Assembly: GCA_022925895.1 (NCBI GenBank)
Contig: JAKSYS010000059.1
Location: 62,001 to 126,000 of the forward strand
DNA length: 64,000 bases
From: Fragilaria crotonensis
Lineage: Eukaryota > Bacillariophyta > Fragilariophyceae > Fragilariales > Fragilariaceae
Direction of reading: 5' to 3'
Made by a program: the position numbers and the translations under genes. The notes under the pieces were generated by a model. That model searched no databases, had not been told where the DNA came from, and saw only the letters and a program-made list of their open reading frames with translations. Shown one piece after another: positions 11,345-21,803 of the stretch; within the stretch, counting starts at the first letter, position 1; each line of letters begins with the position of its first letter.

Positions 11345-11377
11345 ATGAGCCGCGACTGCACTTCTACTACTCGATGA
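11345..11377 (+). promoter_or_regulatory. Short upstream ORF overlapping the protease start (ATGA)
   Basis: A 10-codon frame starts at ATG 11345 and its TGA overlaps the protease ATG in ATGA. Such an arrangement can let ribosomes reinitiate and damp translation. Whether it lies in the mRNA leader is unknown. Confidence 0.3.
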
Positions 11378-13598
11378 CAAGGGAGGTTTTTCGTTGGGCA
11401 CGACGGCAGTGTTGGTTGTTGTTGTGGTCGTCAATATGTCTACAACTGCCAGCCCGTCATCGTGGAAAGACAGATGCGGCACAAGTTCTGCCCCGAATTG
11501 TTGGCGGAAGCGATTCCGACGTTGCGAGGCGTCCTTATTATGCTAGTCTCTATGAAGCGTCCATCCAGCCTTCAAGTTTCCGTTGTGGTGGTTCCCTAGT
11601 GGCACCAGATGTGATTCTGTCTGCTGCCCATTGTGTTACGGGTGGGTTTCAAATCAAATACGTCGTAGTCAACAATAGCCACGTCGATGGAGACAATCCC
11701 TACGGATATCAGAGGCAAGTCATCAAGACCATGGTCCACCCGAGTTGGAATCCATCTACATTGAGGAATGATCTCGCGCTTTTGCTTCTCGACAAAGCAG
11801 TCGACGGTGTTGAACCTGTATCATACAGTCGGCAGTTCCCAGTTCTGTCAATGCTAGACACCTTGACCATAATCGGGTTAGGAGCCACTCAAGATGGCGG
11901 ATCCTTTCCGGATAGACTACAAGAAGTCAATGTCGAGTTAGTATCGTTTGATGTCTGTGACGATGCCTACTCAAATGACGGATTGTTTGACTATCTCACT
12001 GGACTTTCGGATACGACACAGTTTTGTGCGTCGTCACCGGGTCAAGATGCATGCCAAGGCGACAGTGGAGGACCAATGGTGGTGTCCTCATTGACCGTCA
12101 AAGACATGCAGATTGGTTTGATATCCTTTGGACTCGGCTGTGCTCAATCAGATTTTCCAGGTACGCCTCATGCTGACGACATTTGTTCCAAGTGTCTGTT
12201 TGCGTCTGTGCGCGCGAACGCAGTTTTGCATCGATAACTCACTGTTAGAGTTTTTGGTTCTTTTGACGAATGACAAAACGCACAGGTGTGTACACAAAGT
12301 TGAGCGCCTTTTCAGACTGGCTGGATGAAACTTTATGTTCGATCACTCTGTCTAGTAGACCTCTCTTCTGCCCATCAAAGAGTTCGCCTCCAGGAGCCGC
12401 TGGGCTCGTCGGACGCAACGTTCGCATCTCTTCTACGGGCTTGGTAGTTTCGACGTGCTCTCGACGCGGCCTTGAAACCATTGCTGACAATCAGAATGCT
12501 GTTGCTTATGCTTTGCCGCTTGGAGTGGATTCCTTCGACGATGTAACCATTGACGACCGCTTCATATTTGCTCTCGACATTCAGCGACGAACGATTTGCA
12601 CGTATCAAATTATGGACGACAACGAAATTGTTTCGAGTTCGTGCTATGCAACCGATAGCTGGCGAGCGGGAGCTTATGGGGGAATCAGTTGTCGACAAGG
12701 TGTATGCGCGATTGCTCAAGGAGACCACGGCATGGCGATTGTAGAATATAACACTACTTCTGGTAAGATTCAAGGATCGCCTCGTGTCGTCAACCATTTG
12801 TTCGACAATGTCAATGGATTCTACGATGTGGAAGTGATCAACGCTAGTTTGGCGGCCATGTCAACACACTTCAGAAACGGCATACAAGTGTTTAGACCGC
12901 GATACGGAACTGTGCTGGTAGATCTCAATACCTTTGAAAATCGAAATGACAACTTCAGGATCCGAGAAAATGCACTTCGAACCAGTCGTGCAGTGGAACC
13001 CAGCAACTTTGCTCTTGTCAACGCTATTCATATCAAATTGAGAGACGGCAACACATTCCTGTACACGGCGCACGGTTCCATGACAGTTCAGAATGTGGAT
13101 GAAGGCGAATCTTCGACAGTCATCGAGGACCCGTACCTGGGTGGCAAGTTTCGAGCCGTCACTGTGGCCATTAACAGTGGGTTGGCTGCCTTTGGCGGTC
13201 TCGTAACTGAGGACAATCGCAACTACATCATGATGTTTGATTTGGAAAAAGATCCCATGTCCCCAACTCCGATTGGATTGTTTCAAATTCCAAATGAAAT
13301 CCTGTCAGTGGCAATTCGGGATACGCTAGTCGCGATAGTGGGCACGCAAGACGGAGTTCATTTCCTGAATGTTTCTGACCTTGCGGAATCTACCTCGTCA
13401 GGCGGGACCAATGTCAGTGCCGTTACCGGATCGACGATATCACCTGGATCCATCGACTTTGTTCCATCGTATTACTCACAACAGCAGCAACAACGAAACG
13501 AGACTGCAACAGCCTTCAGCAACGCGGATTCCAGCCTGTCGGCTGCGTCCTTGATGAGCGGTTTTGCAGTGCTTCTGACAGTATGGGTTTGCACCTAG
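11374..13598 (+). CDS. Secreted trypsin-like serine protease (S1) with long C-terminal module, 699 aa
   Basis: Exons 11374-12160 and 12286-13598 join across a 125-bp GT-AG intron, restoring GCAQSDFPGVYTKLSAFSDW, a typical S1 ending. A hydrophobic signal segment (about 13-27) precedes a zymogen site, R41-IVGG. The triad is H86 (SAAHC), D133 (NDLALL) and S231 (GDSGGP). D225, six residues before the serine, predicts cleavage after Lys/Arg. After the protease domain come about 430 residues without a known family, rich in short beta-like repeats (FIFALD, VCAIAQG, AAFGGL, LVAIVG), perhaps a propeller. The C-terminus is hydrophobic (SLMSGFAVLLTVWVCT), suggesting a membrane or lipid anchor. A 72-bp tandem duplication starts inside the last codons. 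Confidence 0.88.
12161..12285 (+). other. Intron of the trypsin-like protease
   Basis: GTACGC donor and CGCACAG acceptor, splitting a Gly codon. The unspliced frame would end in an unrelated tail shortly after GCAQSDFPGT. Confidence 0.85.
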
Positions 13599-13670
13599 GA
13601 TTCCAGCCTGTCGGCTGCGTCCTTGATGAGCGGTTTTGCAGTGCTTCTGACAGTATGGGTTTGCACCTAG
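13527..13670 (+). repeat. 72-bp tandem duplication across the protease stop codon
   Basis: Two apparently identical 72-bp units, 13527-13598 and 13599-13670, each ending in the same TAG. The first holds the last 24 codons and stop; the second lies in the 3' untranslated region. Lack of divergence suggests a recent event or an assembly artefact. Confidence 0.95.
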
Positions 13671-14183
13671 AACGTTATTATTCTTGCAGTCGATCTCGAT
13701 GTACTTTGCCCTGGCATATGCCACTCGTGACGAGGACAACAATCGAATGGCGACCTTCAAAACAACCCTTCTGTTTTCCTGGGGTGAATCTTAGTGGATT
13801 GTTCGAATTAAGGAACTACAATCACGCCGACCCGAACTAATGAGTTCGCGGCAGCACTACTGATGCGACTGACATTGCTTGATACTGAACAAATCAACGA
13901 TATTTGTTCATCGTGATTCACGCATTCTGTCCCGATTTTCCGCATTGTGTTTTCGTTGACTTGAAAACGGGATTGAGTACCTCAGCTTCACAATTTGTGG
14001 TTGTAGTGCGGGTAGCCATCCAGTGATATCATTGCTTAGGGATTTGCCACTACAATCAATTTTTGTCATCCTCGGCACTAATCCAAAGAGACGTAAAGTG
14101 CAATAAAGAAGGGCGTAATGAGATTTCACTGTTCAGGGGTGTGGGGCTATCTACGATTTACTTCTGTGATAAACTGCTATAGA
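13671..14183. other. Intergenic between convergent genes, nothing recognised
   Basis: It holds the 3' ends of the protease gene and the convergent seven-Cys gene. No RNA gene, repeat or terminator is visible. Confidence 0.4.
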
Positions 14184-14810
14184 TCAAATACACCCGTAGC
14201 TGGCTTCCCTGGGCGACACTTCGCTGACAGTAACTGTCACTTGAGGACCACGTCCCAAGCAATCAAAGAAGTTTTCAACAATATCCTGGGCAATGGCGTT
14301 CCTCAAGATATTCTGAAGTTCGGGTGCGTAAGTATTGGTGAACCAGTTGGGATCGTTCTCCTGAATGCGCCTCTCATCATGTACCACAGGGCGAAGACGC
14401 CTCTGATCAAAGTTATCATTCCTGCAGAATCTGCAAGTTCCACCGCCCATAAAGAGGAAACCCATGGCACCCAAACGGCGATTCTCGGTAATCGGGTGGC
14501 TGCAGACATGCGCGAGGAAGACAGCATCATCTCCCTCGCCTTGCTCGCGCATGCCATAGTCCAAGAGCAGCCCATTAATGTCTAATCCCAACTTTTCCAT
14601 CTGTTCAGAGGTGCATTTGTCAGTATTGAAACCTCCTTGTGGATTCAGGTCGAGGGAAAGACTGAAGTAGTTGAGTATACCTCCTTCGCCAGGACATGAC
14701 ACAGGCAAGACCACGGCAGGATCAGGTCTGTCGAGACTTCCCAACGGTGAGGCGGCGACGGCATCCCAATGGGAAGAGATGAGAGTGAACAAGATGATGG
14801 TGCGAAGCAT
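14184..14810 (-). CDS. Secreted seven-cysteine protein, paralog A, 208 aa
   Basis: It starts at a clean ATG with a signal peptide (MLRTIILFTLISSHWDAVAA). The mature part has seven cysteines in an order shared with the paralog at 17145-17786: one in a CPGEGG/CPSGGG motif, one after PQGGFNT, one in VC, two in GGGTCR(F/Y)C, one in DCLG and one near the C-terminus (YGC). An NDPNWF motif is shared too. It differs by about eight extra residues near RRLRPVVHDERRI. I do not recognise the family, and the function is unknown. Extracellular or vacuolar targeting is inferred from the signal peptide. A Mutator-like MITE begins 33 bp upstream of the start codon, so its promoter has been displaced or replaced. 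Confidence 0.8.
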   Translation of the reverse strand: MLRTIILFTLISSHWDAVAASPLGSLDRPDPAVVLPVSCPGEGGILNYFSLSLDLNPQGGFNTDKCTSEQMEKLGLDINGLLLDYGMREQGEGDDAVFLAHVCSHPITENRRLGAMGFLFMGGGTCRFCRNDNFDQRRLRPVVHDERRIQENDPNWFTNTYAPELQNILRNAIAQDIVENFFDCLGRGPQVTVTVSEVSPREASYGCI

Positions 14811-14843
14811 CGTGCGGTCCGAACAAACAGTGAGGATTGTGCG

Positions 14844-15950
14844 GAGAAAGCTTAATGTCTATATATTTCGATCTATTTAGAATCTATATCGAATATAAAA
14901 GTAAACACTTTTGTATACATTTATCTTCATTTGTCCTTCAGCCCCATAGACGTCATCCCGTCTTCGATTTTCACCAATCAGACAGCTCAAAAACTCGGCT
15001 GTTCGCAAGATCGGCGCTGGCCCGGTTGCCGAATTTTTGTTTGACATACATGGCGGATGTGTAACATACTTGTGTACGTTGCCGGTATGCTTACGCCGTT
15101 TATAATCTGGGTTGGTAAACTCCAAATCGACCCCTCAAATATTTTGAAGACAAACCTACAACCGCTTATTACTCAAAGTCTACGAGTCGATGTCATCTGT
15201 CAGCAAATGGCTTATGGTACTACCGGTACTGTTGTACAACACCGCGTTCAATGATTTAAGGGAGTACTGTAGTATAGCACTATACGTTCGAAAATACATT
15301 AGAAATGCGGAGTATACACCGTAGATTCTATGCAAGGTACTCGGAGTGGTCCAGTAGCGCAGTACTCGATTGTGAAACCTACAGTACGTTGATACCGGTA
15401 GCCTCCTGTTAAAATTGTTGTTGTCCTGGTTCCCTGTCAAAAATGCATTGAATATCTATCAAAACAACAAGTTTCATTCCCACAGTTACTACAACTGACT
15501 GTAATTGCTACATGCAATACAGACACAGAATGGAAAGTAAGTTAATTAATGAACTACAGAGATATTACATGCAGATTGTCTGCAGTTGAGGGTGCATTCG
15601 GCCAAATTGCAATTGTGGAGTATTTGTGTGATCAGTTTTCAAATGTGTACGATACCCGTAGTTTGAGTACCATTTCTACGTACGCGTGTAGGAGACATAC
15701 GTAACTCCCGTGGCTTTCAAATTCGGATTTGGGCGCGGCTCCGTCGACATGCATTCAAAATGCACCCTCGTAGACCCCAGTTACCCCAAGTAAGTCATAT
15801 TGGATACACATGGGATGAGATTGTAATTGCACTGAGGGGTTCGTATCGATGACGTCGAAACGAAGCTACATAAATGTGTACATGTATCGATAAGTATATC
15901 TTCGATATAGATTCTAAATAGATCGAAATATATAGACATTAAGTTTTCTC
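14844..15950. mobile_element. Mutator-like (MULE) MITE, 1,107 bp, 9-bp target duplication
   Basis: Terminal inverted repeats of about 50 bp start GAGAAAGCTTAATGTCTATA on the left and the mirror sequence ends TATAGACATTAAGTTTTCTC on the right. GATTGTGCG flanks both sides (14835-14843 and 15951-15959). Long inverted repeats with a 9-bp duplication are the mark of Mutator-like elements. The interior has no transposase and holds GTAC-rich sequence. It lies directly upstream of paralog A. Confidence 0.88.
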
Positions 15951-15959
15951 GATTGTGCG

Positions 15960-16462
15960 TTTAGGGTCATGAGAATTTTCGCTCATAATTAACCTCACAG
16001 CTCTCGCTCGTAGTTGTAGTATTGAGTACTAGTACAGTACTTGCACCATCGTGTGATGTGAGAGGTCATATGTCTCTGAGTACCAGGTATTAGTCCCCTA
16101 TACTCCTATACTGAACGTGGATGCCTGGTTACTAATAATTGTATGACAGTCATAAACACCCATGAAAACATGTATACATAAGTGTCCCGAAACCCGAAAT
16201 ATGCTTTTCCTGAGTCACTGGTTGGATAAATATCCCGTTTTTGCCACGCGCCGCCTAGCCACTCCTGCAAAATCGGAGGGTCACGTCTTGTGACAACTTT
16301 TTCTACGAATACGGACTGCACGTCCCAAGGAATTTATGTGATCAAGAGATTCGGTGGATTTGTTAAACAAGTTAGCACGTAACCGTACGCCGTCACTGTA
16401 AAATTGCAGTTCTCGCACTCTATATTACTTGTTGATAATTACTCCGATTATGACATACCTGT
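15960..16462. other. Intergenic, no gene recognised
   Basis: GTAC-rich at 16020-16100, otherwise plain. A 71-codon minus-strand frame here has no motif. Confidence 0.35.
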
Positions 16463-16798
16463 ACTACCGTAAACGCCGGCAGTTAAACTCCACTGGGACA
16501 TAAGCTCCACGGACGGAATCTAGACGGAATCTTACGTACACCCTCTGTCGCGAAAAAATCGCTCTTTCCCTTTTGCATCGAGAAAAACCTGGCATTTAAC
16601 CGAAACGTCCGGTCATTCACATAGTGCTTATTGAGAGGTTTAAATGGTTGTATAACTTCAAATACAGGAAGTTCAGTTTGAATCTTCATTTTTTAGTTCG
16701 CAGTCCGACCAAAAAAAATCGAAATCTCGCCAGATAAGCTCCATTTCATTAATTTAATGCACAATTCCCGGTGCTTAACTCCCGGTGTTTACGGTAGT
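16463..16798. mobile_element. Small MITE with ACTACCGTAAAC termini
   Basis: Left end ACTACCGTAAACGCCGG pairs with right end CCGGTGTTTACGGTAGT. I could not find a clear target duplication. A related sequence without the left end lies at about 43655-43882, sharing ACCGAAACGTC, GTTCATTTTTTAGTT-like and AATTCCCG segments, which supports a repeat family. Confidence 0.65.
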
Positions 16799-17144
16799 CC
16801 CGTCGTCGTCACACACCTAGTAGCACTACCAGTAGACAGTAGATTATTCATGGATTCAACCGCGTCATCTCACATACGGTAATCAAGGTCGCCAGTCTAC
16901 TTCGTTGACTCTATCGAAAGTATACATAGTGTCATCCAGTCGCGATGTTGTCAGATAAGATCACTGGTTCCCACAGATTTGGATAAGGACGAAGCTTGTC
17001 CACTCTTGTGTAGGAGCTATCTTCGTGGTACATGGTTCTTGCTACGTGGTTTGCTAACCAGAGGCCGTCGTATAGTTGGACGACTTTTTGTTTAACCTAC
17101 TAAATACGTTATTTGAGAAGATGCGCTCTGACTCCTGCTATACA
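16799..17144. other. Intergenic, nothing recognised
   Basis: Short region downstream of paralog B, with no supported frame or repeat. Confidence 0.35.
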
Positions 17145-17786
17145 TCAATTGCACCCATAGTTGACGTTGCTGGATGACATTTCGGTGACAATAACGGACA
17201 CCTGAGGGCCTTGTCCAAGGCAATCAACATAGTTTGGCACAATATCCTGGACGATCGCATTCCTCAAGACATTCTGAAGCTGTGGTGCGTACACATTTCT
17301 GAACCAGTTGGGATCATTCTGTTGAATGCGCCTCTTGTCAAAATTATCAACCGCGCAATATCTACAAGTTCCACCACCCTTATAAATAAAGCCAATGGCG
17401 CCCAAACGGCGACGTCCCGCAACCGGAGTGTTGCAAACTCGAGCGAGGAAGGCAGCATTATCTCCTTCACCTTGATCACCAATGCCATAGGCTAAGAGCA
17501 GTGCATTGATGTTTTGTCCGAGCTGATTCTTTCGTTCAGTAGTGCATTGGCCAGTGTTGAAACCTCCTTGTGGAGTCAGGGTGATGGAAAGACTGAAGTA
17601 GCTTATGGGACCGCCTCCTGAAGGACATGGCACAGGATAGACTTCCAAGAGACGTTCTGGTGTGCTGTCACTTTCAAACGAAACGATCGCTCCCTCCTTG
17701 TCATGAGCATCAACGAGTGATGTGGCGGTGACGGCATCCCAATGGCGAGAGATGAGAGCGAGGAAGATGAGGACACGGAGCAACAT
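17145..17786 (-). CDS. Secreted seven-cysteine protein, paralog B, 213 aa
   Basis: A signal peptide (MLLRVLIFLALISRHWDAVTA) is followed by a variable linker and then the conserved core shared with paralog A: SYFSLSITLTPQGGFNTGQC, GEGDNAAFLARVC, GGGTCRYC, NDPNWFRNVYAPQLQNVL and DCLGQGPQVSV. All seven cysteines align. The two genes have the same orientation about 2.3 kb apart, so a tandem duplication is likely. The family is unknown to me; a small secreted, disulphide-bonded protein is the safest description. An odd cysteine number could leave one free for dimer formation. Confidence 0.8.
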   Translation of the reverse strand: MLLRVLIFLALISRHWDAVTATSLVDAHDKEGAIVSFESDSTPERLLEVYPVPCPSGGGPISYFSLSITLTPQGGFNTGQCTTERKNQLGQNINALLLAYGIGDQGEGDNAAFLARVCNTPVAGRRRLGAIGFIYKGGGTCRYCAVDNFDKRRIQQNDPNWFRNVYAPQLQNVLRNAIVQDIVPNYVDCLGQGPQVSVIVTEMSSSNVNYGCN

Positions 17787-19326
17787 AATCCAAAGGGGTT
17801 GTTTATGTTACTCTCGATTTTTATTAAACATAATGTGCGATCAAAACTTTCCATGATTAAATGATGTTTCCTATGGTCGTCTGCACGCTGAACTCTTACT
17901 TAGGCCTTCGTAAAAACAGGTCGGAGTGCCAACGTACACTATGACCTTCGATAGGGTTCGTTGAACCGCGTCGAGAGTCACGAGTCACGAGTTCCATACT
18001 CCATTGTGGCATCGCGGATTATTTTAAACCTTCGCTAGACTCTTCGCATTGGCAAATACTTATGGCCTGAAAGGCATTTTCACTTGCAGTCTGTTAATTA
18101 TTGTACGGGGTTATGTCTGCAGTTCGTCGTTTATCATTCTCGAATACATAGGCCTCGTGTTGTTAATGCATCGAATGGGAGTACGACTAAGAAAGACTAC
18201 GCTGTTTGCTTTGTGGCTCGTCACCGGACAACCAATAGGTGTCGTTCATTTATATCATATACAGCATATTGTATGTATGTACAGTATGTATATCTAATGT
18301 CTACAACGTCGTTCTTCCAATAAGCGAAATTCCTTGATGCCTAAATTCGATCATGTTATCATGTTAAATCTGGAGGATCTGGAATAAATATCCGCGTTTG
18401 GAGTACTGAGTATTACATACTAAGAGCACATATGTACCTACATACTCCGTTAAGGAGTATGCATACGTCCGGAGTCCGTAGCCGATGACGGATGTTAGTA
18501 CTAGTACCATACTGCTATGAAAGACAGCATACATAATCCAAGTACCAGTACATATAACAGGTACTCCAGTACAATATACCGTAGAATAAATGGATTAATA
18601 CGACATAGAAGACTCTTGAGAAGGTACTGTATGTATGCATACAGTAGAGAGCATAGAGAATAGACACAAGCATATATGATATGACATACTTGGTGGGAGT
18701 AGTAAGTAGACCTGGTATTGCAAAAAAGGTACCAGGTGCTATGCATACTTGTACTCTCGAGAGCATATGACATACGATAGAAAAGGTGGCTCGCTCGATC
18801 CGAAAGGGGCAAGGCCGACTCTCAAATTAACATTGTCAAGAAAAAGAGGACCTCTCATTTTTTCGGAATCACTTCGCGACTTGTGTGACACTGCATTCGC
18901 AATTCGCAGGTACTTGGAGCACATACTGTGCTACGTTCATGCCAGTATTGTATTCTGAGTACAATGTACTGTGGTACTCCGAGTACCAGGTACTACAGTA
19001 CGCATAAATACTCTCGTCTGTTTTGCATACATATACGTAGTATTCTTCTTAGTAGTCTAGTAGACTCCGAGTAGACTACAAGTACAAGGGAGCCAAGGAG
19101 CACTCGAAGCAATCAATTGTACACGCCGAGTTCTCGTTTTGATTTTTCGGAGACGGAAAGTGAAAACAGAACGGAGTATATAGTACATGTCCTCGTAGGG
19201 CATACGGCATACGGCATATGCTTACTACGACTAGTAGCATCCGCTCTATCATAACACGAAGCCAGCCAGAGCCGTGATCATTCGACGAAGGAGTGCTGTA
19301 CTGCTGGAGTACTACTTTCTTTCATC
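17787..19326. other. Intergenic, GTAC-rich, no gene recognised
   Basis: About 1.5 kb with many GTAC, GAGTAC and CCAGGTAC words, densest at 18390-18740 and 18950-19090. Short frames on both strands have no motif. Promoters of paralog B and the Hint gene must lie at its two ends. Confidence 0.4.
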
Positions 19327-20306
19327 ATGAATGGTAGAACTATCTTGATCGTGTCCAACTTGGTGACCATCGCGGTGACGGCATGTGTCGTGCTGTTTGC
19401 TCTCCATCAGCATCAACATCAGATTCACGAGCTTCAGACGCGCGACGGCGCAGACCAGCATAGCATGGCTTCCATTATGAAAGTGACCCGTTTCCTACAA
19501 GCAGCACCTACTCCGACACCTGCGCCATGCTGCAGTTGCCAGACCGGAAAGGAACTCCCGCCCCTACCCAGCATTTGTTTCCCCTCTGGCAGTACCGTCC
19601 AGATTCAAGGACAGGTCCAACCCCGGCGTCTCGAGGACATTCGAATCGGAGACATTGTTCATGTCGGGTCGAATAAGTACGAGCCTGTTTACAGCTTTGG
19701 ACATTATGGACCAAACTCTTGGAGCCGTGATTTCGTTCGTCTCCATACTGCCGCTGGAACTTTGACTCTCTCGAGTGACCACATGGTTTGACTAATGAAG
19801 CGTTCCAAGCAGCGGCATCTGTGAAGCCGGGAGATTTACTCAAATGGGAGATGGTGGTACAGTCGAGGTCCGCGGTGTATCGGGGGCACGAGGAACGAGG
19901 CCTCTTGGCACCATTCACTCCATCTGGTAAAATTGTCGTGGATGGATTTGTGGCATCCACCTTTATCCATGTACCTGGCACTCCTACTACTTACTTGTCT
20001 CCCCAGTGGTTGGCACACTCGTTTGAATTTCCTCATCGCGTCGCTTGTCATTACATGGGAGCTTGTCCCAGTGAGACTTACAACGAACATGGAGTTTCGA
20101 CCTGGGTTGCCTTACCACTCGAAGTTGGGCAGTTGTTCTTGAAGAGCTCGTTGCGTAACTGGTTTTTGGCGCTCGTCATGATGTGTGCTACTTTCTATGT
20201 CGTCGAAACAGTGTTGTTTCAGTATCCAGCTCTCGCCATGGCAGCTGTCGGAGTTTACTCTTATCATCGCCATGTGGTTGATGGAGGTGTCGGTCGCAAA
20301 CGTTAG
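19327..20306 (+). pseudogene. Membrane-anchored Hint (hedgehog-type) domain protein with one frame break
   Basis: The first frame (19327-19791) has an N-terminal membrane anchor (about 8-25), a proline/cysteine-rich linker, then a Hint start: CFPSGSTVQIQ with a candidate nucleophilic Cys, RRLEDIRIGDIVHV, and the TLSSDHMV block with the conserved His. The second frame (to 20306) continues AAASVKPGDLLKW, LAPFTPSGKIVVDGFVAST and a C-terminal membrane segment (about FLALVMMCATFYVVETVLF). Together these are the landmarks of a hedgehog-type autoprocessing domain. The frames meet at a short T run near 19787-19789, consistent with one missing base. The gene is either recently broken or carries a sequencing error. 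No hedgehog signalling domain is present. Confidence 0.75.
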
Positions 20307-21803
20307 CGGCAGTGCGTTGAGATGTCGATTGAGTACAACTTCTAGCAATCGCAACGTCATGTTGACTTAAATTCTACATACTCGTGTACTCGGAGTTGCT
20401 TAAAGGGTACTCCCAGCTGCGCGTAGCTTAGAGTAGAGATGTGGTTTTCTTATTCTCTCGTTTTAGGGACCGTACATGTCATCAGTTGAAACGTCGGGGA
20501 ACCCCACCATTCTGTTGGAGGAGAACTGCAAGCACATGCCTCATTGCTTATTACTGTGCATGCTTCAATAGTGCGCTTAATGCTTAATGTATCTTAGAAC
20601 AAAAATAGTATCTCCTATCTTGATTGGCATCGACATTTATCTTATATTAGTACATGTACTCGGAGTATTCAACATCCGTATTCGTATCTTTTCATTCACG
20701 ATGCTTTGCAGTCGAGTTGCAGTTGTCGTTGTCAATGGGTTGGTCGAGCAGAGCTACTAGTACTACAGTGTGTACTATCCTATCAAAGTGTACTGGTAGC
20801 ACTGTGCAATAGTCCTTGCTGTTCTTATAACAAGCGGCTATACGCTGTATGCTGGAAGTCGGGCAACGCACCTCTGCTTGGTGTTCATTCTGTGTCACGT
20901 GTCAAAGCCCAACTACAACAAGAAACATGATTTTCTATTTTCTGGACCTCCAAGTGTCGTCCTTGTACTCGTACTAACTACCTGGTGCTAGCTACATGCA
21001 GCTACTAGTAGCTAGTAGTACCAGGTAGTACCTGGTATTACTCGGGGTCTCGGGGTGGTCCGTGCGTTTCAGTGACATAATTTGCAAAGGTCGGGAGTTT
21101 CGACAACGGAGTCTGACTACCAGGTACAAGTACTACTAGCGATTTCTGATATACTTTACGCACGTCCTATGTCATGAGCCATTTGCATGATGATTCTGTA
21201 CGTAGTACAGTAGTACAGTACCTGGGGCTCTACACTCTACAGTCTACAGTCTACAGTACTCCACCGCACCCTTCGACTAGCACATAGGTCAACAGGGATA
21301 TGGGTCCCTCGTATTCGGGTAGTGGGGTACTACCGGTCTAGTAACAAGGTCTCGTAGTATGCAAACCGTTCCCTTTCACAGATCACAGTTCATCACGTCA
21401 CTTCCAAGGATCAGGAAGATTGACAATTTTGCCGGCACTTTCGGCCCAAATCAATACCACACGTATAAACTTTTCCAGTTGCCAATTGCCAATACCCTCA
21501 GTTCACGTTCTAATCGAACGATGGTCGTACCGCAAATTCTTTTTTATTGCCCGCCCTATGAAGAGCTCTAGAAGTTTTGCCTCAAGTATCATTTTGTCTT
21601 ATCACGTACTTTTTCTCAGTGGAACTTACGTGAGGCTCAAACTTCTTCCGATTTGAAGAGGCCGCAGCTGAGATTAGGTTACATCACCTCGTAGCTGCTC
21701 CTCCTCACCACTTTCGTCTCACAATTTCCGATTTTCCATATCGAGAAGCTTGCAGACTTGATATCATACCCTCTGTCTAAACAACTAACAACCAACGACC
21801 ATC
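20307..21803. other. Intergenic upstream of NRT2 copy 1
   Basis: GTAC-rich at 20370-20420 and 20960-21260, no supported gene. From about 21720 it resembles the sequence upstream of NRT2 copy 2 (TATCGAGAAGCTT and ACTTGATATCA are shared), so the duplication includes the proximal promoter. Confidence 0.5.
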
